From Prevotella sp. (GTDB lineage: Bacteria; Bacteroidota; Bacteroidia; Bacteroidales; Bacteroidaceae): a stretch of DNA of 64,000 bases. Of the stretch, positions 17,417 through 28,000 are shown piece by piece (the first letter of the stretch is position 1; every line of letters begins with the position of its first letter). Location of the stretch: the NCBI GenBank assembly GCA_017960525.1, contig JAGCZA010000098.1, forward strand, positions 1-64,000. Reading direction: 5' to 3'. The notes below the pieces were generated by a model, which saw only the letters and a program-made list of their open reading frames with translations, did no database searches and was not told the DNA's origin. Position numbers and translations under genes: made by a program.

Positions 17417-18690
17417 TGCCTTCTCTCCCCTAAGTCTAAACTTTCTACGATATCGTCAATCACATTCTGCGCCACACTCTTCCCCCCAGGAGGCACCAGA
17501 TAGTCGCGGAAAAACTGCTCCCGCTGCGGCCGCATCGGGTCGTTGCCCTGTAGCACGACGTGCTCCAGGAAGTGACGGATGTCCTGTTCACTTGCCCCGA
17601 TATAGTGCATGTCGTAGCACCTGCGGCCAAACTCACTTTGGGTGGAAAGGACGGGGGCCATATCCTTGGCCACGAACATCACGGGCTTGAGGGAATAATG
17701 GTATTCGGCAGCAAAAGAGCCGCTGTCGTGAATCATGGCGTCGCTGGTCATAAAGAGGTCGGCATACTGGCCTTCCTCCATCTGGGTGTTGTCCATCGTG
17801 CGCCATAGGTCGTAGTAGCGGTCGGTGCGCTCCTTTCCCCAGTCAGGATGCTGGTAGAGTTGGGTAAGCAGGGCTGGATGCGGCTTGAAGGCTATCTGTA
17901 TCTGGTCGTTGTATTCCTTGGCCAGAGCAACCATCAAGTCTGCCATCCACAGGAAATTGGCTCGTGGCGGCAGGGCTGAATTCTCCGAAATGATGGAGAA
18001 ATGGGGAGCCCAGATGATACGATGACGCTTCCGGCCATCGGCCATCGGCTTCCACGGGTCTTCGTGGTCAGGTCGCAGATAGTCATCGGCATTGGCATAG
18101 CCTACAATTCTCACGTTTCGCCCACGGTTGGTAGCCACGCGCTGCGCCTCCTTCAGATGGAGCCCGCTGCAATGGTAGATGCGCCAGGCCCGGTTGTGGA
18201 AGTGCAGGTCGTAAGACAACTTGCCTGTAGAAGTCCAGAATCCATAAGGCATATAGCAAGCCAGCAGGTCATAGAAATTGAGGCAGTCGTGCTCAGGACA
18301 GAGCAAATGCTCGTATGGCTGGGGGAAGAAAATGATGTCGGGGGCCAGTTCTTTGCGAATGTCGTAGGGCTTTTGGCTAAAGTCGTAATCCACATAACTG
18401 CTTCCGTGAGCATCAAAGAAGCGACGGAGCCGCTCCATCTCCTGTTCGCTGTTCTTATGTCCCAGACAGGGTGAAAGGACAATGGCGGGCTGGAAACGGC
18501 TGTCGGCAGCCATCAACTCATAGACGCACTGGTAGCGCCAATAGGCCACATCAACGGCAATGAACACCACCCTGACGGGTCGCCGGTCACGTCGCAACTG
18601 CTCCACCAGCCGACGGTGTTGCCGCTCCGTGGCACGGTACTGCCAGAGGTGCAGCCAGAGGTAGTTGAGGGCTTTCTGCAATGTGTTCAT
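17413..18690 (-). CDS. CDP-glycerol glycerophosphotransferase-like (TagF-type) transferase
   Basis: A 425-residue cytoplasmic-face protein with a GT-B-like fold. Family marks are a first Rossmann domain opening with VRVVFIAVDVAYWRYQ, the donor-side segments IIWAPHFSI near 230 and KPHPALL near 275, and MIHDSGSFAAEYHYSLKPV near 330, which corresponds to the conserved D-S-S region of TagF. TagF-type enzymes move an alditol phosphate from a CDP-linked donor to a glycan or lipid acceptor. The next genes upstream encode a probable cytidylyltransferase fusion and a dehydrogenase. I infer that the transferred group is the product of those enzymes rather than ordinary glycerol phosphate. It overlaps both neighbours by 4 bp. 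Confidence 0.8.
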   Translation of the reverse strand: MNTLQKALNYLWLHLWQYRATERQHRRLVEQLRRDRRPVRVVFIAVDVAYWRYQCVYELMAADSRFQPAIVLSPCLGHKNSEQEMERLRRFFDAHGSSYVDYDFSQKPYDIRKELAPDIIFFPQPYEHLLCPEHDCLNFYDLLACYMPYGFWTSTGKLSYDLHFHNRAWRIYHCSGLHLKEAQRVATNRGRNVRIVGYANADDYLRPDHEDPWKPMADGRKRHRIIWAPHFSIISENSALPPRANFLWMADLMVALAKEYNDQIQIAFKPHPALLTQLYQHPDWGKERTDRYYDLWRTMDNTQMEEGQYADLFMTSDAMIHDSGSFAAEYHYSLKPVMFVAKDMAPVLSTQSEFGRRCYDMHYIGASEQDIRHFLEHVVLQGNDPMRPQREQFFRDYLVPPGGKSVAQNVIDDIVESLDLGERRQ

Positions 18691-19700
18691 CGTGCTTCCT
18701 CAAGTTTTTCAGTCCCCCACTGACAGATGCAGTCCATAACAGGCGTGGCAACGCCTTTTTCTTGGGCCAGCCTTTGAACAATAGCCAAGCCATAGGAGAA
18801 GTCCTCGGTAAAATACCGACTGTGGAAATCGGGCACGTACCCTCCGTCTACAGCCTTCATCGGTGCCGCAATACCTTTGAAGGCCTCGATGCTTCGCAAT
18901 TTGTGAGCCAGTGACGAGGCATCGGTACTTTCGTAATAATCCAGAACGGTGGAGATACTGCCAGAACGGACAGGCAACTTCGTCAGAAGTGCCTGAAGTT
19001 CGCAGTCCATACTGAGGTAAAGCCGGGCGGCCTCCTCAGTCCACTCCTCATAGAACATTGGTACCCGGTCATAGACCACGCCCTCGTGCCAGTCCTTCCA
19101 AAGCGAGTAGAGGCGCGAAGGATGGAGCAGCGGATTGCTGTTCGACAGGCTGACCTCATAGAAACTGTCCAGCAGGCTGACTGGCGTGTGGAGCATTTCT
19201 TCCAGGGTGGAACGCAAAGGTTCTGCATCGGCCAGATGCTCAACAGCCATTTTGAGACTTTCCTTGAATCCCATCAGGCGGGCACTACGGCCATAGTCAA
19301 TGATACGGGAAATAAATGGCACGCGCTGAAAACCAAAGAGAGGTTGTGTCGGTAGCAGCAATTCCATAGCCTGGAAAAAGAAACCCGTGCTACTCACCAC
19401 ACTGCCTACTGCTGTGTCAGGTCTCAACACATCGCGTATTTGCAGTAATGTCTCACGGATGGCATATCCAGGCAGGCACAGCAATACAATATCCGCTTGT
19501 GGAACAACCCGTCTGCTGTCGGATTCAATCAGGATGATGCTGCCCGTCAAGGTTTTCTCCTCTGGCGTCTCTATGCACAATTCATGGCTCCACCTCTCAG
19601 GATGACGTGTCAAGATGTTCACTTCATGCCGTCCCTGCGACGCGATGAAACCAGCAACAACATGCCCAATATTTCCTCCTCCGCAGATACAAATATTCAT
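18687..19700 (-). CDS. NAD/NADP octopine/nopaline dehydrogenase family protein
   Basis: A 337-residue enzyme that opens with a Rossmann nucleotide-binding loop, MNICICGGGNIGHVVAGF (GGGNIG at 7-12). It continues into DIVLLCLPGYAIRETL and ends in an all-helical domain with SNSNPLLHPSRLYSLW and MDCICQWGTEKL, as in the octopine/nopaline dehydrogenase superfamily. These enzymes reduce a 2-oxo acid/amino acid imine or oxidise 2-hydroxy groups; the substrate here is not known. The gene overlaps the TagF-like gene by 4 bp and follows the cytidylyltransferase fusion by 24 bp. It may therefore modify the small molecule that is CDP-activated and transferred, but that is inference. Confidence 0.83.
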   Translation of the reverse strand: MNICICGGGNIGHVVAGFIASQGRHEVNILTRHPERWSHELCIETPEEKTLTGSIILIESDSRRVVPQADIVLLCLPGYAIRETLLQIRDVLRPDTAVGSVVSSTGFFFQAMELLLPTQPLFGFQRVPFISRIIDYGRSARLMGFKESLKMAVEHLADAEPLRSTLEEMLHTPVSLLDSFYEVSLSNSNPLLHPSRLYSLWKDWHEGVVYDRVPMFYEEWTEEAARLYLSMDCELQALLTKLPVRSGSISTVLDYYESTDASSLAHKLRSIEAFKGIAAPMKAVDGGYVPDFHSRYFTEDFSYGLAIVQRLAQEKGVATPVMDCICQWGTEKLEEAR

Positions 19701-19724
19701 ATCATCCCCCGTTGGTCATTAGTT

Positions 19725-21536
19725 TTATACCATCATCAAACCGTTGACCAGCCGAGTATTGTCCTCGTGGTCTCTAACCGCAATGCGCATATACTGTTTG
19801 TCGGAAGCCAGTCCCGGCTTTCCGCTGCAGTCGCGAGTCAGGATATTGTGACTCTTCAGCATGCGAATCACAATTTCGCTGGCCTTATATGGTGGCAGCA
19901 CTTCGCAAAGGAAATAGTTGGCCTGCGAGGGTATGACGCGCAGGAAGGGCACTTGCTGCAACTGATGGTAGAAGTCATCGCGCTCGGCCACAAATTTCTT
20001 GCACGCCCGCTGATAATCCTTCTCATACTTGTTGTAAATCTGCATAAAGTACTCGGCAAAGGAATTGAGGTTCCATATCGACACCTCTTTCTTGATGCGG
20101 GCAATGAGTTCCTTGTCGGCAGAAGCGAGAATGCCAAGGCGCAGGCCGGGCACACCAAAACTTTTCGAAATGCTCTTCATCACAGCCATGTGTGGATAGG
20201 CCTCCAGCGTCTCGTCGTCAAGCAGCGAGTTTGTGGCATAGTCTGTACTGAAATCCACGAAACTCTCGTCCACCACCAAACGTATGCCACGTTCCTCACA
20301 CCACTGCGCCAGCCGCAGCACGTCCTGCTTGGGGATGAAGTTGCCTGAAGGATTATCGGGGTTGATGAGCATCAGTTGGCAGATGTCCTTGTCGGCAAAA
20401 AAAGCCATCAGGTCATCAGCAGTATAATGGTAGTCGTCGTTCTGAGGAATGAATGTCACCTGACTGTCCTTGTCGTAGCGGTTGGGATATTCCTCGAAAG
20501 TGGGACGGATGAAGCCAGTCCTGCCATGCGTGTCCTCCATCAGCACCTTGATAAGTTCAGCAGCGCCGTTGCCCGGCACAACGTACGGTTCGCTCACGAC
20601 GAAACACTTGCTGGCCAGCAAAGTGTTCACCTTCATGCCCGACGGGTACTCCGTCAGCAGCGTGTCGAAGTTGGCACGCAATTCATCCTTCATCCTGCGG
20701 CTGGGGAAATAGGGGTTCACCAGATAGCAGAAGTCGAGCATCTGGGGGAAACGCCAGAAACCGCCATAGCGGCCATAGTATTTGCGCAGCACATCCTGCT
20801 CACTCGCAAAAATGGCCTCGGCAATGTCGAGGTCTTGCTTGTCGTCTATCTCGTACCACTTTTCACTTCCGATGGGCAATGCCTTCATCTCGTGGCTGTT
20901 CAGCAACGAGATGATGCGCAGCACGTTCTCGTAGTATTCGTTGTTGCCCACGGCCTTAGTGTAGGCATCGAGGAACGGCACGTACTTCTGCCGCGAAAAC
21001 TCGCGGCTCAACTTGTAGATATTTACCGTCTTGTAGTAACTCTGGGCCTCGTCGTAGTTGAACGCATCCTTCGAGATGAAGTTCACGATGTTCTGCTCCT
21101 CGTCTATGCGCACCATCGTGCCGTCCATCCAACTCTCATACTTCGCCACCAGGGCCAAGTTCGGGTACGGGTTCTCCACAATCATCGGTATCAACCGGTC
21201 GCTGAAGACGAGGTCGCTCTCTATGAGCAGCGTGTCGTCCTCTTGCAGTTTGTCCTTCACCAGCGCCAGCGAGTAGATGTTGTTTGTCTTGTCGTACACA
21301 GGGTTCTCGGCAAACTCAATCTGGCCATCGGGGTAGTTCGAACTTATATACTCCTTCAGTTCCTTACCTTTGTAGCCCACTACGATGACGATGCGACGCA
21401 GCGACTGCTTCATCAACTGCCCCAAAAGACGGTCGATGAGCCGCACGCCATTCACCGGCACCATACACTTGGTATTGTCTTTTGTGTACTCTCCCAGTCT
21501 GCGGCCCATTCCAGCCGCCAAGATGATTGCCTGCAT
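19725..21536 (-). CDS. Fused nucleotidyltransferase (LicC/PntC-like) and class I/II PLP enzyme
   Basis: A 603-residue fusion. Residues 1-240 are a sugar-nucleotidyltransferase-fold domain: ILAAGMGRRLGEY at 5-17, KCMVPVNGVRLIDR, YDKTNNIYSLAL, LIESDLVF and WYEIDDKQDLDIAE. These resemble CTP:phosphocholine and aminoethylphosphonate cytidylyltransferases. Residues 245-603 are a HisC/CobD-like PLP enzyme with NPDNPSGNF near 392, VVDESFVDFS near 420 and the Schiff-base lysine in SISKSFGVPGLRLG near 457. CobD-like relatives decarboxylate phosphothreonine or phosphoserine; others are aminotransferases. A simple reading is that one half makes an amino-alcohol phosphate or phosphonate and the other turns it into the CDP form. 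No PEP mutase gene is in the window. The gene is 17 bp after metG. Confidence 0.85.
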   Translation of the reverse strand: MQAIILAAGMGRRLGEYTKDNTKCMVPVNGVRLIDRLLGQLMKQSLRRIVIVVGYKGKELKEYISSNYPDGQIEFAENPVYDKTNNIYSLALVKDKLQEDDTLLIESDLVFSDRLIPMIVENPYPNLALVAKYESWMDGTMVRIDEEQNIVNFISKDAFNYDEAQSYYKTVNIYKLSREFSRQKYVPFLDAYTKAVGNNEYYENVLRIISLLNSHEMKALPIGSEKWYEIDDKQDLDIAEAIFASEQDVLRKYYGRYGGFWRFPQMLDFCYLVNPYFPSRRMKDELRANFDTLLTEYPSGMKVNTLLASKCFVVSEPYVVPGNGAAELIKVLMEDTHGRTGFIRPTFEEYPNRYDKDSQVTFIPQNDDYHYTADDLMAFFADKDICQLMLINPDNPSGNFIPKQDVLRLAQWCEERGIRLVVDESFVDFSTDYATNSLLDDETLEAYPHMAVMKSISKSFGVPGLRLGILASADKELIARIKKEVSIWNLNSFAEYFMQIYNKYEKDYQRACKKFVAERDDFYHQLQQVPFLRVIPSQANYFLCEVLPPYKASEIVIRMLKSHNILTRDCSGKPGLASDKQYMRIAVRDHEDNTRLVNGLMMV

Positions 21537-21553
21537 AAACTACTCGCTTAGAA

Positions 21554-23620
21554 CTATCCTACCTGACTGCCAGGCTTGACATCCTTTGTAGTGGTCACCA
21601 CGCTGAGGCTCTCGTCGGCATCGACGGCGCTGAGAATCATACCCTGGCTCTCGATGCCCATCATCTTGCGCGGAGCAAAGTTGGCCACGAAGAGGATGCG
21701 GCGGCCAATCAGTTCGGCGGGGTTCTCGTAGAATTGGGCGATGCCGGAACAGATGGTGCGGTCGGTGCCCGTGCCATCGTCGATGGTGAACTGCAACAGT
21801 TTCTTCGACTTCTTCACGGCCTGGCAGTCCTTCACCAAGCCCACACGGATGTCAAGTTTCTCGAAGTCCTCAAAACTGACCGTTTCTTTGATGGCGGCGG
21901 GCTGCCACTGAGCGGCCTCGTTCTGCTTTTTGGTAGCCTCCAGTTTGTCAAGTTGTTTCTGTATGGTCTCGTCGTCAATCTTCTCGAAGAGCAACTGCGG
22001 CTCGTTCAGATGATGGCCGGCAGGCAGCAGGTCGATGCTGCCCAACTGCTCCCAGTCGAGGTCGTTGGTTTTGATGAGCGAGCGCAAACGATTGCTGCTG
22101 AAGGGCAGGAAGGGGTCGAAGGCTATCGACAGATTGGCCACAATCTGAAGACAGATGTTCAGGATGGTCTCGCAGCGCTTGCAGTCGCACTTCCATACTT
22201 TCCACGGCTCGCACTCGGTGATGTAGCGGTTGCCGATGCGGGCGAGGTTCATAGCCTCAAACTGGGCATCACGGAACTTGAACTGCTCCAGCAGCGTCTC
22301 CACCTTTTCCTTCACGTCCTTGAACTCGGCAATGGCGGCCTTGTCCACGTCCGTCAGTTCGCCGCGTGCGGGCACTACCCCACCCCAGTATTTCTGCGTG
22401 AGTTGCAAAGCACGGTTCACGAAGTTGCCGTAAACTGCGACAAGTTCGTTATTGTTGCGGTCTTGGAAGTCCTTCCAGGTGAAGTTGTTGTCCTTGGTCT
22501 CCGGGGCATTGGCCGTGAGCACATAGCGCAGCACGTCCTGCTTGCCGGGGAAGTCCACAAGATATTCGTGCAGCCAGACGGCCCAGTTGCGCGAGGTCGA
22601 AATCTTGTCGTTCTCAAGGTTCAGGAACTCGTTGGCAGGCACGTTGTCGGGCATAATGTACTGGCCGTGAGCCTTCATCATCACAGGGAATATGATGCAA
22701 TGGAACACGATATTGTCTTTGCCGATGAAGTGGACGAGACGGGTGTCCTCATCCTGCCACCACTTCTGCCAAGCCCCCCAGCGCTCAGGGTCGCGCTCGC
22801 ACAGTTCCTTCGTGTTCGACACGTAGCCGATAGGCGCATCGAACCACACGTAAAGCACCTTTCCGTCGGCGCCCTCCACAGGCACGGGGATGCCCCAGTC
22901 GAGGTCACGGGTCATCGCACGGGGCTGCAAATCCATATCGAGCCAACTCTTGCACTGGCCATAGACATTGGGGCGCCACTCCTTATGCTCCTCCAGAATC
23001 CACTGCTTCAGCCACTCCTGATATTCGTTCAGGGGCAGATACCAATTCTTGGTCTCTTTCAGCACAGGCGTAGAGCCGCTGATGGTTGACTTCGGGTTAA
23101 TAAGTTCCGTAGGCGAAAGGTCACGCCCGCACTTCTCGCACTGGTCGCCGTAAGCGCCCTGGTTGTGGCAATGGGGACACTCGCCGGTAACGTAACGGTC
23201 GGCCAGAAACTGCTTGGCTTCCTCGTCGTAGAGTTGCGTTGTCGTCTCTTCCGTCAGTTTGCCCTCGTCGTAAAGTTTGCGGAACCACTCGGCGGCAAAC
23301 TTATGGTGCGTCGCACTCGTAGTACGACTATAGACATCGAAAGAGATGCCGAAATCCTTAAACGAGTCACGAATCATAGCGTGGTAGCGGTCCACCACAT
23401 CCTGCGGGGTGATGCCCTCCTTGCGGGCGCGGATGGTGATGGGCACGCCGTGCTCGTCGCTGCCGCCAATGAACATCACTTCGCGTTTCTTGGCACGGAG
23501 GTATCGCACATAAATGTCAGCCGGCACATAGACACCGGCCAGATGCCCTATATGGACACCGCCGTTGGCATAGGGCAAGGCCGAGGTGACGGTGTAGCGT
23601 TTGTAGTTCTTCTGTTCCAT
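21554..23620 (-). CDS. metG: Methionyl-tRNA synthetase
   Basis: The 688-residue enzyme charges tRNA-Met. The ATG at 23620 gives [20 protein letters not shown] followed by the HIGH motif in [13 protein letters not shown] zinc knuckle with CPHC and CEKC lies near 147-163, and the KMSKS-like loop is [14 protein letters not shown] near 335-348. A C-terminal EMAP/Trbp111-type tRNA-binding domain (about 585-688) starts at [14 protein letters not shown]. Longer in-frame starts would overlap the promoter. Only 17 bp separate its stop from the nucleotidyltransferase-PLP fusion, so read-through into the polysaccharide genes is likely. Confidence 0.97.
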   Translation of the reverse strand: MEQKNYKRYTVTSALPYANGGVHIGHLAGVYVPADIYVRYLRAKKREVMFIGGSDEHGVPITIRARKEGITPQDVVDRYHAMIRDSFKDFGISFDVYSRTTSATHHKFAAEWFRKLYDEGKLTEETTTQLYDEEAKQFLADRYVTGECPHCHNQGAYGDQCEKCGRDLSPTELINPKSTISGSTPVLKETKNWYLPLNEYQEWLKQWILEEHKEWRPNVYGQCKSWLDMDLQPRAMTRDLDWGIPVPVEGADGKVLYVWFDAPIGYVSNTKELCERDPERWGAWQKWWQDEDTRLVHFIGKDNIVFHCIIFPVMMKAHGQYIMPDNVPANEFLNLENDKISTSRNWAVWLHEYLVDFPGKQDVLRYVLTANAPETKDNNFTWKDFQDRNNNELVAVYGNFVNRALQLTQKYWGGVVPARGELTDVDKAAIAEFKDVKEKVETLLEQFKFRDAQFEAMNLARIGNRYITECEPWKVWKCDCKRCETILNICLQIVANLSIAFDPFLPFSSNRLRSLIKTNDLDWEQLGSIDLLPAGHHLNEPQLLFEKIDDETIQKQLDKLEATKKQNEAAQWQPAAIKETVSFEDFEKLDIRVGLVKDCQAVKKSKKLLQFTIDDGTGTDRTICSGIAQFYENPAELIGRRILFVANFAPRKMMGIESQGMILSAVDADESLSVVTTTKDVKPGSQVG

Positions 23621-23650
23621 ATTTTCGTTTACATTATTATTATTTGCGTG

Positions 23651-23682
23651 CAAAGGTACGAATTGTTTCCGACATAGCCAAA
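23651..23682 (-). promoter_or_regulatory. metG: Promoter of metG
   Basis: On the minus strand TACCTTTG at 23658-23651 and TTTG at 23682-23679 are 20 bp apart, matching the Bacteroidetes consensus. The metG ATG follows 30 bp after the -7 box. The promoter lies in the gap after the AAA ATPase gene. Confidence 0.65.
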
Positions 23683-23697
23683 CTTTGAATCTGGTAT

Positions 23698-24897
23698 TTA
23701 GTACAGCATACCAATCATCCACAAGGGCAACTTGTTTCCATAGGGCGATTCTATATCGTCAGCCAGAACAAATGAGTTGGGGATGTCGGCTATCTGATGG
23801 AAAGTCTTGCCATCGCCGCCCACCTCGAAAGTCCATTTGCCGTCAACCTTAAAGTCACCTTGCGACTTTCCGTATTCTATGGTATGCTGATGGCCCAACT
23901 GATTAACCGCGAAACATTCGCGCACCGTGCCTATTTTGACAGGCATAGTGGCCAAGGCATAGAGCAGATTGGGATTTTCTAAATAAATCTTGTCGGGTTT
24001 CTGCATTTTCTTCACTGAGATGAGGTCGCTAAAAAGCAGATTGATAACCTTGGCATCGTTAAGGTGGTTGAGATACTCGATGACCGTATTTCGCTGAAGA
24101 CCAGTAGCAGTGGCAAGTTTGGAAATATCCACATCATAGGGCACTTGCTGGGCCAACACATTTAGCAGAGCCTTGATTTTCCTACTGTTGGAAGGATTGA
24201 CGCCTCGCTGTTGTGGCAGTTCTGAGTCGATGACATAGTTGACGGCCTGCTCGATGAGCGGATAGTAGTCAATAGGATTGGCCAAGTAGAAAGGATAATA
24301 GCCCACCTTGAGATATTCGTGGAAATGCTGCAAGGGACGGCAGACAGCATTGACGTTGGCTGCTATCTGTCTTTGCGAATCAAGTATCTGCTCCAGCGAA
24401 TAGGCAGGCAGTTCGATGCCTTTGTAGAAATGCAGGTATTCCCTAAACGACAGGCCTGGCATATCATAACTTCGACAGCGGCGCGACAAGTCTGCATCGC
24501 CATCCATCAGTTTCAGCAGCGACGACCCACTAAGTATAATTTGCAAATTTGGATAGGTCTCGCCCACCTCTTTCACTTCCCGGCTCCAATTGTCGTACTT
24601 GTGCACCTCGTCGAAGACAAGTAGTTTACCCCCCTGCTGATAGAACTGGCCTGCTACTTCGAGTATGGAGTGTTGGCTGAAGTAGACCCAGTCAAGCGAA
24701 CAGTAAAGAGCCTCCTCACTGCCAATCTCAAAGTGCTGCCTGATGTACTGACGGAGCAACGTCGACTTGCCCACGCCTCTTGCCCCACGTATGCAGAGCA
24801 TTGGTGCCGACCAGTTTACTGAGTCTACGAACTTCCTTACTATCTCCATGCTTGTTGCTCGGAGCATAACATTCTGTTTCTCAAATAGTGCATCCAT
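23698..24897 (-). CDS. AAA-family ATPase (AAA_14/DUF4143 type)
   Basis: A 399-residue ATPase. Walker A is [10 protein letters not shown] at 37-46 and Walker B is [11 protein letters not shown] near 90-100, followed by [12 protein letters not shown] winged-helix-like middle part ([20 protein letters not shown]) leads to a C-terminal DUF4143-like region with [13 protein letters not shown]. Proteins of this type are abundant and variable in copy number in Bacteroidetes; their role is unknown, though many carry a degenerate nuclease-like C-terminus. It is transcribed toward metG, with a promoter and a pair of direct repeats upstream. It is not closely related to the larger ATPase at 54357-55943. 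Confidence 0.82.
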   Translation of the reverse strand: MDALFEKQNVMLRATSMEIVRKFVDSVNWSAPMLCIRGARGVGKSTLLRQYIRQHFEIGSEEALYCSLDWVYFSQHSILEVAGQFYQQGGKLLVFDEVHKYDNWSREVKEVGETYPNLQIILSGSSLLKLMDGDADLSRRCRSYDMPGLSFREYLHFYKGIELPAYSLEQILDSQRQIAANVNAVCRPLQHFHEYLKVGYYPFYLANPIDYYPLIEQAVNYVIDSELPQQRGVNPSNSRKIKALLNVLAQQVPYDVDISKLATATGLQRNTVIEYLNHLNDAKVINLLFSDLISVKKMQKPDKIYLENPNLLYALATMPVKIGTVRECFAVNQLGHQHTIEYGKSQGDFKVDGKWTFEVGGDGKTFHQIADIPNSFVLADDIESPYGNKLPLWMIGMLY

Positions 24898-24956
24898 CTA
24901 CTTTCACCGTTGTTTTTATTCTCTCTTCTCGTTTTGCGGAAAGCAATACACAAGCC

Positions 24957-25011
24957 AATTTGCTCAATGCAGAAAGCAAAATCGTGCAGAATTTGCTCAA
25001 TGCAAAAAGCA
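24957..25011. repeat. 22-bp direct repeat pair in the leader of the AAA ATPase gene
   Basis: AATTTGCTCAATGCAGAAAG plus CA (24957-24978) recurs at 24990-25011 with one mismatch, at a 33-bp period. The pair lies between the promoter (25021-25052) and the ATG at 24897, so it would be in the 5' leader. It could be an operator or an RNA structure. Confidence 0.7.
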
Positions 25012-25020
25012 TTTCGGCTG

Positions 25021-25052
25021 CAAAGGTACATAAAAAGAGCGAACTGGCCAAA
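25021..25052 (-). promoter_or_regulatory. Promoter of the AAA ATPase gene
   Basis: Minus-strand TACCTTTG (25028-25021) and TTTG (25052-25049) are 20 bp apart. The start codon is about 120 bp downstream, leaving a leader that holds the direct repeats at 24957-25011. Confidence 0.6.
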
Positions 25053-25095
25053 GATTTATCAACGTTTCTTCAACCACGTGTTATGAATTTGGCAC

Positions 25096-28000
25096 TTACT
25101 GGCGGGTGTCCAGCGTTACGCGCTTGTAGGACACACGCTTGCGCTGCCACGTGTAGGTGCAGTGGAGCGAGCCGTCGGTTCCCTCGATGATGGCGGGATA
25201 GGAATACTGGCCTACGGGACTGTCTTCCAGCGTGCAGACGTGACGCCAGGTCTTGCCGTCGTCGCTGCTAATGGCAATGCTCAGTGGCGTGCGCGGGCCT
25301 TTCTTGGTGCCGGGTAGCGTCTCGAAGTCGTTGTAGATGAGCACGTGGCGACCGTCGCGCAGCGTCACGGCATCGGTGCCGCTCTGGTTGTTGGGCAGCG
25401 CGGTCAGCGTCACAGGCGTCCACGTCTCGCCCCCGTCGCTGCTGAAACTGGTGGCCAGGAAGCCGTTGCGCGACCGCATAAGCACCTGGAGCCGACCGTC
25501 CTTCAACTGGAGGAACGAGGGCTGTATGCAGTCGATGGGCGTGAGCGTGTCGGGCTGCGCCGTTGGCGGAGCCAGGGTAGACTCCACGGGGCCGACGTAG
25601 CGCCACCGGCGCGTCTTCAGGTCGTAGATTTCCACGTGGAAGCGCCATCCCTTGCCCTCGGTGGAGGAGCCGCACAGCAGACGGTCGCCCAAGAGCAGCG
25701 GCTTGTTCTTGATGGGGCCGAGGAAGCCGTCGGGCAGCCGCTCGGCCTTGCCCCAATGGCGGCCTCCATCCTTCGACTTCACCAGCCATCCTGTCCAGTC
25801 ACCCACGGTCTTTCCCACCTTGTAGAAGAGCCACAACTCACCGTTGGGCATCTCCGTCAGCACAGGGTTCCAGCAGGCCGTCTTCACGCCGTCCACCATA
25901 CCGTCGGCAGCCAAGATGGGCGCACTCCACGCGCCGCCGGGTTTCTTGATGTTCACCCAGATGCAGCAGTCGGGATTGCGTTCATAGGTGCCGCCGAAAT
26001 AGGCCGCAACAAGCGTGCCCTTGCGGGTCTCCACGATGGTCGAGGCATGGGGCGAGGCGAAGGGAGCCTCGGTATAAAGGAACTCATCGTCGACGATGTG
26101 GGCATCGGCGGTGGGGATGGTGACGTCAAGGTCGTAATGGCCGGAGCCCACCGTGCGCACGGTGCCGTCTGGCAGATGCAGTTCGGCGGTGGTGTTGCAA
26201 GGTACATCGACCTGCCACTCCAGCCGCTGCAACGACTTGCGCCAATGGCTGCGAACCGCGCCGTAGGGCGTATCGTAGGAGCAGCGCACCCAGTCGCAGC
26301 CCTCTATGCTGAGGTCAGGGGCCAGCACGAAGACAGAGCCGGAAGCAGACGCTCCTTTGATGCCGCCCAAATACTGGAAGCACCAGGTGAGCAGGTCGCC
26401 AAGCAACATCACGTGGTTGCCGCTGTTCATAGCGGGGTCGGCGGTGTCGCCGTTCCACAGTTCCCAGATGGTAGTTGCACCCTGTTCGGCCATATAGCCC
26501 CACGAGGGATAGGTTTTCTGCGTGGCAATCTGCCAGGCCACATCGGCGAAGCCCGCATCGGAGAGCACGCGCAGCAGCCACGAGATGCCGATGACGCCGC
26601 AAGAGACGTGACCGTTGTTCTTGATGACCACGTTGTCCACCACCTGATGGGCGATGGTCTGGCGCAGACTGTCGGGTACGATGCCAAAAGCCAGCGGCAG
26701 CAGATTGGCCGTGGCGGTGTTGTTACCATAGAAAGTGCTGTCGGGATAGAGCACGTGGCCTGGGCGCGGACTACTGCCCGGACGGACGGTGAGAAAGCGG
26801 CGGTTGAAGGCTTCGCACAACTGCCGCTCACGCTCCTGCCAAAGGCGGACATCGGCCTGTTCGCCAAGATGCTGAGCAAACTGGCGGGCCAGTTGCAGGC
26901 AGCCAATGGTATAAGCCGTGGCGATGAGCGTGCCGTCGGTCTGGCGGGCGGGGTCCTGGCTGTGTATCAGTTCGGGTTTCTCGGGCGGAACGCACCAGTC
27001 GCCGTATTTGTCTTTCGTAATGAGGCCGTCAGCCGAGGTATAACTGTCCATAATATGCACAAGCCAGCGGCGCACAGACGGGTACCAGAGGCGGATGGCC
27101 TCGTCGTTGCCGTACTGCCGCCAGAGCATATCGCAGACGAAGGGCAGGGCGGCGGGCCACGTCACATCGTCGGTATAGTAGTTCCAGAAGGCCGGAGCGA
27201 CGTCGGGGATGCAGCCGTCCTCACGCTGCGACTCGCAGATGTCGCGCACCCATTTGGTGTAGAGCCGCTCGTTGTCGAAGAGGAAACTCTCGCCTAATGC
27301 GCCCACAGTACGGTCGCCTAACCACGGCTGGCGCTCGTTGCGCTGCGGACAATCGACGGGCATCCCCTTGTAGTTCGACGCGATGCCCCACCAGGCATTG
27401 CGCACCACGCGGGTGAGCACCGTGTCGGAACACTCGAAACTGCCCGTAGTGGCCATCGCGTCGCCTACCGTCCAGGCCTCCACCTGGGCAGCGGCGCCGC
27501 TCACTTCGACATAGCGGAAGCCGTGATAGGTGAACGAGGGATGCCAAGCGGTGTCGTGGCCGTTGCACACGTAGATGTCCTGTGAGCGGGCATTGCGCAG
27601 ATTGGCCACATAGAGCGTGCCGTCGGCATTAAGCCGCTCGGCGTAGCGGACGCGGATGGTGTCGCCGGCCTTTCCCTGTGGCAGGAACGACACCCATCCA
27701 GCCATATTCTGGCCAAAATCGTAAACCTGGGCACCGCCCACGGTCTTTACGGGAGCGATGGCGCGATGGGGGCCACCGAGAACCATCGGGGGCATCGGCT
27801 GCGAGCGCAGGGTGCCCATCGGGATGGCGGTGCGCTCGGCCGGACGCCACTGTGTGGGCGCAAGGCGGGCATCGTACTCCTCGCCGTCGTACTCGTTGTT
27901 GTTGCGGACGGGGCCGTCGGCGGCCACTTCCCATTTCTCGTCGGTGGCGAACCGGCTGGTGGTGCCGTCGGCATATTCCACGATGATGTTCAGCCTGCAT

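Noticed and set aside
25345..27297. 650-codon antisense frame opposite the rhamnosidase gene, and similar long frames opposite other GC-rich genes
   Set aside because: The sense frames have clear domains; the antisense frames have compositions typical of GC-rich shadows and no recognisable motifs.
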